The notes beneath the pieces are model-generated. The model ran no database searches. It was not told where the DNA came from and saw only the letters and a program-made list of their open reading frames with translations. 64,000 nucleotides of DNA, taken from Haladaptatus salinisoli. Lineage in GTDB: Archaea > Halobacteriota > Halobacteria > Halobacteriales > Haladaptataceae. A program made the translations under genes and the position numbers. This document shows, one piece after another, positions 52,710 to 60,521 of this stretch (positions are counted from its first letter, which is position 1; the number at the start of each line of letters is the position of its first letter). The stretch lies in contig NZ_CP085327.1 in the NCBI RefSeq assembly GCF_020614375.1, forward strand, positions 1,662,823 to 1,726,822. Reading direction: 5' to 3'.

Positions 52710-52838
52710 ATCCGTCAGTGAGAACCCGACGTTGAAACCACCTTCGCAACGCGGCCTTTTACGACGGTCGGTGGGGCGACGGGGTCGCGGTCTTCGGACG
52801 GCTCTTCCCTCGACGCGGTCGGGGCTTCGAATCGCCGC

Positions 52839-53309
52839 TCACGGGACGCCGACGTGTTCGTGGCGTTTTCGGAGGTAGTAGAGGGAGAACGGAACGCTCA
52901 GGACGAACCCGACGATGACGGCGAGCGAGAGGTCGGTGAGCGCGAGTCCGGCCAGCGCGACGAGACCGACCAGCGCGACGAGGGCGTAGTTCCCGCTCGG
53001 CTCCCAGTCGAGTTCGGCGCGGTTGATGGCCTGCGTGTCTTGAAACACCGCGAACGGAAACAGCGCAGTGAGCACGACGAAGGGGATGCCGACCGCGACC
53101 AGCGAGACGAGCGTCGCTTGGGGAAGGGCGAGAAAGAGGCGAACGACGAACGGAGGCCCGGACTCGCCGACCAGTCCGGGGTCGACCGATATGGCGAACG
53201 CGACCCACGCGACGGTCACCAGCCAGAAGGCGAAGACCGTCGGCACCGCCGCTATCCAGTACCACCAGCGGGAGTTCACGCGGTCGCCGGAGAGCTTCGG
53301 ACGTTGCAT
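52839..53309 (-). CDS. four-helix membrane protein in the hem cluster
   Basis: A 156-residue membrane protein with about four helices (WWYWIAAVPTVFAFWLVTVA, ATLVSLVAVGIPFVVLTALF, YALVALVGLVALAGLAL, LAVIVGFVLSVPFSLYYL) and a basic C-terminal tail. It matches no family that I recognise. It sits between hemC and hemL on the same strand, so it may be co-transcribed; a role in tetrapyrrole metabolism is not shown. Confidence 0.75.
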   Translation of the reverse strand: MQRPKLSGDRVNSRWWYWIAAVPTVFAFWLVTVAWVAFAISVDPGLVGESGPPFVVRLFLALPQATLVSLVAVGIPFVVLTALFPFAVFQDTQAINRAELDWEPSGNYALVALVGLVALAGLALTDLSLAVIVGFVLSVPFSLYYLRKRHEHVGVP

Positions 53310-53375
53310 CTGGTCGCTCGTTAGGGCGGGGGGATAAAACGAATGTCGCCTCTCGGACGCCGCCCGGTGCTCGAT

Positions 53376-53621
53376 TCACCCGGAGGTCGGGACGCGAATC
53401 TCGCGGTAGAAGGCGACGGAGAACGCCGCCATGATTCCGGTGAAGAGCCCGGAGAGGGCGACGAACGCGATGGCGATTCCGAGGAGTCCTCCGACCGAGG
53501 TGACCGGGTCGACGAAGGGGGCTTCCGCGTCGGGCATCGTCAGTAGGGTGAGCACCACCCCGCCGAGACCGAAGGGGAGACCGACCGAACCCGCGAGAAG
53601 CGAGTAGCCGAGGGTGGTCAC
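53376..53621 (-). CDS. two-helix membrane protein in the hem cluster
   Basis: An 81-residue protein with two hydrophobic stretches (LLAGSVGLPFGLGGVVLTLL and LLGIAIAFVALSGLFTGIMAA) separated by a short acidic loop. No family recognised. It lies 67 bases from hemL's stop and 66 bases from the next membrane protein gene, all on the same strand. Confidence 0.7.
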   Translation of the reverse strand: MTTLGYSLLAGSVGLPFGLGGVVLTLLTMPDAEAPFVDPVTSVGGLLGIAIAFVALSGLFTGIMAAFSVAFYREIRVPTSG

Positions 53622-53688
53622 GAGATGCGCCCGAACGCACCGGAAACTGTGCTTGATCGCGGTGCGACGACCGCTACGGCGGGAGGTT

Positions 53689-55029
53689 CTACAGCGCCTC
53701 TTTGTACGCCTCCAGCGTCGCCTCGACGTCCTCCTCGGTGTGCGCGTAGCTGACGAACTGCGCTTCGAACTGGTTCGCCGTGAGGAAGACGCCCTGGTCC
53801 AGCATGGCGGGGCGGAATAGGCGTTCCCACCGCTCGGTCTCGGCTCGGTCGACGTCGGCCCCGGACTTGGGACAGTAGTCGAACCGGGGGCAGTTCGCGT
53901 CCTGCGTACAGCCGGCCTCGCAGTGGCCCTCGCGGTCGCTCGGTCCCTCGCGGGTGAAGATGACCTTGAAGATGCTGTCGGTGCCCGCCACGGTGTACTC
54001 GGGGGCGCGGTCGGCCACGATGTCGGTCAGTCCCCTCCGGAGTCGCTCGCCGAGGTCGTCGACGTGGTCGTACACGTCGTTCTCCGCGGCGAAGCGGAGC
54101 GTTTCGAGTCCGGCGGTCATCGTCACGGGGTGGCCCGAGAACGTCCCGGCTTGGAAGACGGGACCGGTCGGCGCGAACTGCTCGACGATCTCCGCCCGGC
54201 CGCCGACGGCACCGATGGGGAAGCCGCCGCCGACGATCTTGCCGAAGGTCGTCAGGTCGGGCGTGACGCCGAACTTACCCTGCGCGCACTGCAAGCCGCC
54301 GACGCGGAATCCCGTGATGACCTCGTCGAAGACGAGGAGCGAACCGTGCTCGTCGGTCACCTCGCGGAGCGTTTCGAGGTAGCCCTCGACGGGGTGGACG
54401 ACGCCGTGGTTGCCGAGGATGGGTTCCGCGAGGACGCAGGCGACGTCCTCGCCGTGCTCCTCGAACGCATCGCGGAGCGCCTCCTCGTCGTTGAACGGGA
54501 CCGGAATCGTCTCGCGCGCGAAGGCGGCGGGGATGCCGCCGGAACTCGGTTCGGCGGGACGGCCGGACTCGCCTTGCACCAAGGTCGACTCCTGCGCGCC
54601 GTGATAGCCGCCCTGCATGACGACGATTTTGTCCCGGTCGGTGTAGCCGCGGGCGAGGCGCACGGCGGAGACGGTCGCCTCGGTGCCGCTGTTGACGAAC
54701 CGGACCATCTCGACGCTCGGGACGTGGCGGGCGACGAACTCCGCGAGTTCGACCTCCACCTCGGTCGGCGCGCCGTACATCGGACCGTCCGAGAGGCGCG
54801 ACTGAATCGCCGACTGAACGGGCTGGGGCAGGTCGTGGCCCAACAGCAGCGGGCCGTAGCCCATCGCGTAGTCGAGGTACCGGTTTCCGTCGGCGTCGAT
54901 GACGTGCGCGCCGTCGCCCCGCTTCACGAAGAAGGGGTAGGGGCGAACGGCCCGGACTGGGGAGTTGACGCCGCCCGGAAGCACTGACAGTGCGCGGTCG
55001 TACAGGTTTCGAGAGCGCTCGCGGTTCAT
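53689..55029 (-). CDS. hemL: glutamate-1-semialdehyde 2,1-aminomutase with Cys-rich insert
   Basis: A 446-residue PLP enzyme making 5-aminolevulinate, the first committed tetrapyrrole precursor in the C5 pathway. Motifs: [19 protein letters not shown], the PLP region [14 protein letters not shown], and the Lys in [17 protein letters not shown]. Unusual for the wider family, four cysteines lie in [18 protein letters not shown] (Cys370, 374, 380, 386; C-x3-C-x5-C-x5-C). I recall similar inserts in other haloarchaeal HemL. The start at 55029 ([15 protein letters not shown]) is fixed by the family. It is the first gene of the hem block. Confidence 0.96.
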   Translation of the reverse strand: MNRERSRNLYDRALSVLPGGVNSPVRAVRPYPFFVKRGDGAHVIDADGNRYLDYAMGYGPLLLGHDLPQPVQSAIQSRLSDGPMYGAPTEVEVELAEFVARHVPSVEMVRFVNSGTEATVSAVRLARGYTDRDKIVVMQGGYHGAQESTLVQGESGRPAEPSSGGIPAAFARETIPVPFNDEEALRDAFEEHGEDVACVLAEPILGNHGVVHPVEGYLETLREVTDEHGSLLVFDEVITGFRVGGLQCAQGKFGVTPDLTTFGKIVGGGFPIGAVGGRAEIVEQFAPTGPVFQAGTFSGHPVTMTAGLETLRFAAENDVYDHVDDLGERLRRGLTDIVADRAPEYTVAGTDSIFKVIFTREGPSDREGHCEAGCTQDANCPRFDYCPKSGADVDRAETERWERLFRPAMLDQGVFLTANQFEAQFVSYAHTEEDVEATLEAYKEAL

Positions 55030-55157
55030 GGTCGGCGGGTTCGAACTCCCGGGTAAAGTTTGTGTCGAGAATTGCGCGCGAAGCGATTCTGTCGCAGGGG
55101 GCTCTTCGAGGTTCCCGCGACCCGTCGTGACTCCGGCGAGCGCTGCGGTTCCGGTCG

Positions 55158-55805
55158 CTACTCTCGGTCCGATTTGAGTATCTCCGTGATGAGCCGATTT
55201 ACGCCGCGGCGAATTCGTTCCGATGCGGCGTTTTCGGAGATACCCAGTCGAGCGGCCAACTCTGCGAGCGAACTCTCGCGGGGAATTTCGAAGTAGCCGC
55301 AATCGACGGCCGTTACGAGCGTCTCTCGTTGTATTTCGGTCAATCCCGGTATCGAGTCGATCGAATCGGATCGCTGTTCGTAAATCCTGTCGACGTCCAT
55401 GGTAATCCGATGCTCATGACAGAAATAGTAGAATTGCTGGAAGGAGTTCCTGTCGGGAAAGGCAACGCGGAACTTCCATCCGTCGTGCGTGGCGATGAGG
55501 TTGTGGATGACGCCACCTTCCTCGATGAGGATCGGATAGATACTCGTCTGCCGACCTTCGCCGATCAACTCCAGTTGATAGAGACGTCGGTCGCCGACTT
55601 CGATAACCTGCAACGGTGTCGTGACGGTCGGGTCGGCTTCGAGAGCGTCCTCGAACGCGTCGAAATCGCCGCCGTGTGCCCACAGGAGCACGCGAATGCG
55701 ATCCTCCACCGGGTCGGACCGTTCCCACGCGAGTTCCATATCGGGAACGCGTTCCAAGGTCTCTCGTAAAATCGGATGATCCAGAGTGAACTCCACGATG
55801 ATCAT
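55158..55805 (-). CDS. HTH_10 (bacterio-opsin activator type) regulator
   Basis: A 215-residue transcription regulator of the haloarchaeal Bat-like group. The N-terminal 150 residues form a ligand/GAF-like sensor part ([40 protein letters not shown]). The C-terminal HTH_10 is [20 protein letters not shown] then [20 protein letters not shown]. The start at 55805 ([10 protein letters not shown]) is supported by a TATA-like TTTATATG on the minus strand about 65 bases upstream. It is divergent from a DUF7344 gene, with a palindrome in between. Confidence 0.88.
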   Translation of the reverse strand: MIIVEFTLDHPILRETLERVPDMELAWERSDPVEDRIRVLLWAHGGDFDAFEDALEADPTVTTPLQVIEVGDRRLYQLELIGEGRQTSIYPILIEEGGVIHNLIATHDGWKFRVAFPDRNSFQQFYYFCHEHRITMDVDRIYEQRSDSIDSIPGLTEIQRETLVTAVDCGYFEIPRESSLAELAARLGISENAASERIRRGVNRLITEILKSDRE

Positions 55806-55867
55806 GGTATCGTCCCCCCCTGCCGCATCGTGTGCTCGGGAGTCTGTGACGGGGTTAGATCGAGATA

Positions 55868-55893
55868 CATATAAAGAGCGGGAAAACTCCCGC
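55868..55893 (-). promoter_or_regulatory. TATA box and adjacent palindrome of the HTH_10 gene
   Basis: TTTATATG (minus strand, 55868-55875) abutted by GCGGGA-aaac-TCCCGC (55878-55893), a six-base-arm inverted repeat. The palindrome lies where an activator or repressor would touch the minus-strand promoter and between two divergent regulator genes. Confidence 0.45.
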
Positions 55894-55931
55894 AATCTCC
55901 CTTTTCAATAGCATAAATAACGACTCCCCCG

Positions 55932-56300
55932 ATGGAGGCCGAGAACACCGAGGAGGAAACCCTCGACGCGTGCTGTGACGTTCTGAGCGACCAGCGACGT
56001 CGGTACCTGTGTTCTCACCTACTAGAATCGGGCGAGGATGTCTATTCGCTCGATGAACTCGCCGAACGGGTGCGAGAGCGAGGGCGAGACGACGCTCCCG
56101 AGTTAGAGAAGCACCGACAGCGAATCCGTCACGAACTTCACCATTGGCACCTCCCGAAACTGGCCGATACCGGCCTCATAGATTACGACGCCGGGACTCG
56201 CACCGTTCGGTATCGAGAGTCGCGGGTGCCACCTCGCATCCGTACACTCCTCGGGCGGAGAACCCTCACTAAAGAGGAATCTCCGGGTAACCGAGGTTGA
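55932..56300 (+). CDS. DUF7344-like HTH protein
   Basis: A 122-residue winged-helix protein of the haloarchaeal DUF7344 group without membrane helices. Its core is LDACCDVLSDQRRRYLCSHLLESGEDVYSLDE (written here as DACCDVLSDQRRRYLCSH) and HRQRIRHELHHWHLPKLADT, matching the membrane-linked paralogue at 31724. It is probably a DNA-binding regulator. The gene is divergent from HTH_10. Confidence 0.82.
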   Translation: MEAENTEEETLDACCDVLSDQRRRYLCSHLLESGEDVYSLDELAERVRERGRDDAPELEKHRQRIRHELHHWHLPKLADTGLIDYDAGTRTVRYRESRVPPRIRTLLGRRTLTKEESPGNRG

Positions 56301-56475
56301 CGCTCCTTGTACCGACCGACGGTCGTCCGTTCTACGCCCGCTCTGCCGGGTTCGTTCCCGTACGGCGGGTGATTTGCATCGGTCGGTACGGATTTCGACG
56401 GGGCCGTCTCGCCGCGTGGTGCCGGTCGAAAGCCGACACGTTCGAAGAAAACTCGAAACCGTAACCGCGAACCCG

Positions 56476-57660
56476 TTACTGCTGGAAGTGGTCTTGCAGA
56501 ATCTCCAGGGTCTGCTCGCGGTCGTCCCATTCGACGAACACCGCGACGCTGGTCGCGCTGGTTATCATGTCGTGGATGTTGATGCGAGCGTCCGCGATGG
56601 GATGGACGAGTTCGTGGATGATTCCCGGTCGGTTGGGGAGTTCGCCGCCCGTGACGCGAACCACCGCGACGGGGTCGTCCACGGAGATGGAGGAGAGCGA
56701 CTCCTCGTCGATGACCTCCTGGTGGAGGATGTTCTCCGCGCGCTCGGCAACCTCGGTGTCGACGTAGAACGTGATGCTGTCCATCCCGCTGGCGACGGCG
56801 TCGACGTTGATACCGCTGTTTCCGAGCGCGGACGAGAGGTCGGCGAGGATGCCGGGGCGGTTCCGAATCGCCCGACCGGCGACGGTGAGGCAGGCCAGCG
56901 GTTCCTCCCGCATGTCGGTGAGGTTCTCGAACTGGCCCGTGACGCTCGTCCCGCCCGCGAGCAGGTCGCCGTGCTGGTAGTGAACCACGCGGACGTGGAG
57001 GTCGTCGTCCTTGTACGAGAGCGCCGAGGGCGCGACCACTTCGGCCCCGCGGAACGAGAGGTTCCGGAGTTCGTCCACCGTTATCTTGCCGACGTTTCGC
57101 GCGCCTTCGACGACGCTCGGGTCGCCGGTCATGACGCCCTCCACGTCGGTGACGATGACGACCTCGTCGGCGTCCATGAACGTCCCGAGCATCACCGCGG
57201 TCGTGTCGCTCCCGCCGCGTCCGAGCGTCGTCACGTTACCGTCCCCGTCCTCGGCGAGAAAGCCCGTCACGACCGGGACGGTGTCGCCCAATCGTCCGGC
57301 GAGTTCGGCGGCGCGCTCGCGGGTCTCCTCGGCGTTCACTTCCCCGCGCGAGTCGGTGACGACGGGCCAGTCGTCGCCCCCCGGTTCCACGAACGTGGCG
57401 TCCACGCCGCGGGCGGAGAGGGCGGCTTTGAGCATCCTGACGCTGGTTCGCTCGCCCATGCTGACTATCTCGGCGCGGTCGGGTTCGTCCGCGTCGAACT
57501 GAATTTCGTCGAGGAGTTCGTCGGTCGAGTTGCCCATCGCGCTGGCGACGACGGTGATCTCGTGCCCCGCTTCGACGGCGGCGGCGACGGAGTCCGCGGC
57601 CCGGTTGATGCGGTCGCCGCTTCCGAGGCTGGTACCCCCGAACTTGGCGACTACGCGCAC
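56476..57660 (-). CDS. lysC: aspartate kinase
   Basis: A 394-residue enzyme phosphorylating aspartate, the entry to lysine, threonine and methionine synthesis. It opens VVAKFGGTSLGSGDRINRA; FLAEDGDGNVTTLGRGGSDTTA and VTDVEGVMTGDP are the catalytic-domain signatures. Two ACT domains at the C-terminus (CLTVAGRAIRNRPGILADLS and VVRVTGGELPNRPGIIHEL) imply feedback control. The GTG start at 57660 is chosen because VRVVAKFGG opens the conserved domain; an ATG at 57711 adds 17 unlike residues. Confidence 0.95.
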   Translation of the reverse strand: MRVVAKFGGTSLGSGDRINRAADSVAAAVEAGHEITVVASAMGNSTDELLDEIQFDADEPDRAEIVSMGERTSVRMLKAALSARGVDATFVEPGGDDWPVVTDSRGEVNAEETRERAAELAGRLGDTVPVVTGFLAEDGDGNVTTLGRGGSDTTAVMLGTFMDADEVVIVTDVEGVMTGDPSVVEGARNVGKITVDELRNLSFRGAEVVAPSALSYKDDDLHVRVVHYQHGDLLAGGTSVTGQFENLTDMREEPLACLTVAGRAIRNRPGILADLSSALGNSGINVDAVASGMDSITFYVDTEVAERAENILHQEVIDEESLSSISVDDPVAVVRVTGGELPNRPGIIHELVHPIADARINIHDMITSATSVAVFVEWDDREQTLEILQDHFQQ

Positions 57661-57821
57661 CGAACCACCACCGGTTCCGGTGAACGATGATTCATGCCCG
57701 GGGATAGCCACGGTAGTCAGATAACTGCTTTCATGTCCGGAATTTCTGCCAGTTTACTCCGTTCGCGCGACGTTCGACCGTGTGGTTTCGGCGAGGTCGG
57801 TTGCGGGTTTCCGTCGAACCC

Positions 57822-58943
57822 TCACTCCGACGGGTCGCCGGAGGACGATTCGGACGAGTCGTCCGTCGCGGATTTCGACCGCTCCTCCCCCTCCGAGTCG
57901 GCGGAATCGGAAGGTCGTGAGTCCTCCTCGGATCGTTCGTCGGACGCGGGTTCGGGCGAATCGCCCAACAGTTCCGCCGACCGCTCCAGTTCTTCGAGGG
58001 GGTCGAACGTGACCAACCCGTCGCCGCCGGTGTACTCGTACGCGACCCACTCGGGGATCACGAGGACGCCGTTCATCTTCCGGATTCGAACCTGCTTGAC
58101 GAGCACGTTCTCGATTATCGATCCGTTCAGCTGCAGGTCGACGAGACCGTCGATGACGTACCCCAAATCGTGCGGGAAGACGTCGTCCTCCCCGGCGAAC
58201 GTGGCGCCCGCGAACACGGGAACGAACCGACCCTTGCACACGTCCGCTCGGAGGTCTTTCACGAAATCGTAGGCCTGAACCGGTTGGACGAGCGTCCCGA
58301 ACTCGGTCAGCGAATCGATGACGACGATTCCGGCGTCGCCCATCGACAGGGCTTCGAGGCAGTTGTCGAGTTTGTGCTGGAGTTCGCTGGTGTCGCTGGG
58401 GTCCCGAACCGTCGCGGTCGCGGCGGCGGTGACGCGGTGGAGGAACTGGTTCCAGTCGTCCATCCGGGCGAACATTCGCCTGCGGTCGCCGACGCGGTAG
58501 GTGAAGCAGTCGACGATGCGCAGTTGGCCCGTTTCGAGGTACGGGAGGACGTTCCACTCCAGCGATAGGAACTGCTCGACGACGGAGACGGGCGGTTCGG
58601 TGAAGCTGACGACGACGGCGGGTTCGTCGCGCTGGAGCGTCCGCCAGACGAGTTCGGCCTGTATCGCGTTGTTCCGGGTACCTTCGTCGCCCGAGAGCAG
58701 GACGAATGAGTTTCGCGGCAGCCCCTCCGGCAGGTGGTCGTCCAGCGCCGAGACGCCCGTCTCAATCTGGCGAAAGCCGTGGTACTCGGTGAACACGCGG
58801 TCGTTCTTTCGCATCTCGTCCCGGCACGTCGTCGAGCAGAACTCGTACGTGTCCGACCCGTACTCCAGCGTCACCGACTCCGCCGGACGCGGGAGGCGAC
58901 AGAAATCGCACCGGTTCCGGTCGTCGCCGGGTACGTCGCTCAT
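57822..58943 (-). CDS. KaiC/RecA-like protein with zinc knuckle and degenerate P-loop
   Basis: A 373-residue protein. Residues 10-42 hold a zinc knuckle, Cys12-x2-Cys15 and Cys36-x3-Cys40 (CDFC..CSTTC). Residues 55-310 match the KaiC/Rad55 ATPase fold: GVSALDDHLPEGLPRNSFVLLSG, Walker B GIVVIDSLTEFG. The P-loop reads SGDEGTRNNAIQAE, lacking the GKT lysine, so ATP hydrolysis is doubtful. The last 55 residues are an acidic, Ser-rich tail. Haloarchaea label these HTR-like. It may be a signalling scaffold. The start at 58943 follows the zinc domain. Confidence 0.8.
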   Translation of the reverse strand: MSDVPGDDRNRCDFCRLPRPAESVTLEYGSDTYEFCSTTCRDEMRKNDRVFTEYHGFRQIETGVSALDDHLPEGLPRNSFVLLSGDEGTRNNAIQAELVWRTLQRDEPAVVVSFTEPPVSVVEQFLSLEWNVLPYLETGQLRIVDCFTYRVGDRRRMFARMDDWNQFLHRVTAAATATVRDPSDTSELQHKLDNCLEALSMGDAGIVVIDSLTEFGTLVQPVQAYDFVKDLRADVCKGRFVPVFAGATFAGEDDVFPHDLGYVIDGLVDLQLNGSIIENVLVKQVRIRKMNGVLVIPEWVAYEYTGGDGLVTFDPLEELERSAELLGDSPEPASDERSEEDSRPSDSADSEGEERSKSATDDSSESSSGDPSE

Positions 58944-59289
58944 GGCCGGGCGTATGTGTCCGAACGAAATGAAGCTACTCCCGCGGAACCGGTCGGCGAC
59001 CCCCCTCGAAGCGGGCGCGAGTCGCGTGCTTGCTGGATAAAGCGACGAGCGTATCCACCGCAGGGGAGGGACGGTCGACCGACCGTCGACCGTATCTCGG
59101 TTCTCACCGAGGGAGAGACGTCGGACGAGCGCTGTCGGACGCCGCTTCTCGCTCGTTTACGATTCGATATCGACTCCTCGCCGAATCGCATCACCCGTCG
59201 AATCGCTTACGAAAATCGGTCGCTACGAACGACGGTCGTTTGATACTGAAAGCTCTGGCCTATTGCTCGCACGATGCGCTTCACGACCT
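58944..59289. other. gene-free region between divergent genes
   Basis: 346 bases with no convincing open frame. Two inverted repeats lie in the middle: ACGGTCGAC-cgacc-GTCGACCGT (59071-59093) and CTCGGT-tctc-ACCGAG (59096-59111). Promoters for the two flanking divergent genes must be here. Confidence 0.5.
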
Positions 59290-60330
59290 ATGAAAGACGC
59301 GACCACCGACGGTAGCGGAGAGGAGTTCGTGCGCCGAAAGGGCGAACGAAAGAAATCGACCGGAGCACCGACGGAACCGTTCGAGCGACCGCTTCCGACG
59401 GAGAGCGGTAGCCGCGCCGACGTCGGCGCTGGCCGAAAACGACGAGTACTCGTGCCGATCGACGGCTCCGACCCGTCGCTGAAGGCGGTAGAGCACGCTT
59501 GCGCGGCGTACTCGAACGCGGACGTGACGGTTCTTCACGTGTTCAAATCGTCGAGCGCCGACGCCCGGCAGTCGAGTACCGGCGAAGGATCGGACGATTT
59601 CCAGGAGTCGAGACGCGCACAGCGACGGGAACGGGGGCGGAGTGTCGAACGGATGTTTGACGAGGCGAGGGGAGTAGCCGCCGAGTACGACGTCGAACTC
59701 GTCACGGAGACCGCCACCGGAGATGCGACACGCGGAATCATCGCCTACGCCGAAGAGCGCGCGTTCGATCACATCGTCATCGGGAGCCACGGTCGTTCCG
59801 GTTTCACTCGAGTACTGCTCGGAAGCGTCGCCGAGGGAGTCCTTCGCCGCGCGACGGTTCCCGTCACCGTCGTCCCGACGCGAGGGGAGGCCGACGGTCG
59901 AGTGGAAGTAAGTCACGTCTTCATCCCGGTTGACGCATCGACGATGGCGACCGTTCCATTGACGTACACCGCCGAAATGTTCCCCCGCGCGAAGTGTACG
60001 GTAGCGTATCTAATCGATCCGGCGGAAGGGTACGTCGAAACGGAGGGGCAGTCGCGTCACCGCGCCGAACGGTGGCAGGAGAAGACGAAACGCCGAATGG
60101 AACGGGCGTTGAAGGACGCGAGGCGGGTCAGCGAGCGTGGCGTCGACTGTTCAACCACGACGCTCCTGGGCACGCCGCCGCGTGCGGTCGTCCTGTACGC
60201 GGAAGAACACGATGTCGATCACATCGTCGTTAGGCGCCGTGGTCGCACCCGCTTGGCTCGGATACGGCCGGATGGCGTTTCGACTTCGATAGCGCGCCGA
60301 TCGCCTGTCCCTGTCACGGTTATTAACTGA
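59290..60330 (+). CDS. double universal stress protein (USP) domain protein
   Basis: A 346-residue protein with an N-terminal charged extension (about 50 residues) and two USP domains. The first (VLVPIDGSDPSLKAVEHAC) has an intact ATP loop, IVIGSHGRSGFTRVLLGSV, then RRATVPVTVV. The second (HVFIPVDASTMATVPLTY) has lost the glycines: IVVRRRGRTRLARIRPDGV, so it probably does not bind ATP. The start at 59290 is chosen over 59263. Its neighbour downstream is an antiporter with USP domains, suggesting joint control in ion stress. Confidence 0.88.
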   Translation: MKDATTDGSGEEFVRRKGERKKSTGAPTEPFERPLPTESGSRADVGAGRKRRVLVPIDGSDPSLKAVEHACAAYSNADVTVLHVFKSSSADARQSSTGEGSDDFQESRRAQRRERGRSVERMFDEARGVAAEYDVELVTETATGDATRGIIAYAEERAFDHIVIGSHGRSGFTRVLLGSVAEGVLRRATVPVTVVPTRGEADGRVEVSHVFIPVDASTMATVPLTYTAEMFPRAKCTVAYLIDPAEGYVETEGQSRHRAERWQEKTKRRMERALKDARRVSERGVDCSTTTLLGTPPRAVVLYAEEHDVDHIVVRRRGRTRLARIRPDGVSTSIARRSPVPVTVIN

Positions 60331-60521
60331 TTTGAGGGTGATTTGAGAGTCATGTTGCACAATCAAGGAATCCACGGAGGCGGCGTCCCGTCTCGTTCGA
60401 TTCCGCTCGCCGGTAGTGAACGCGTCCCCGTGAGCACCTTCGAACCGCGTGCTTCGACGTCCCACTCACCCTCGGCCAACCGTCGGCGAGTCGTCCGCGG
60501 TACCGGCCGAGGAGGTGACCG

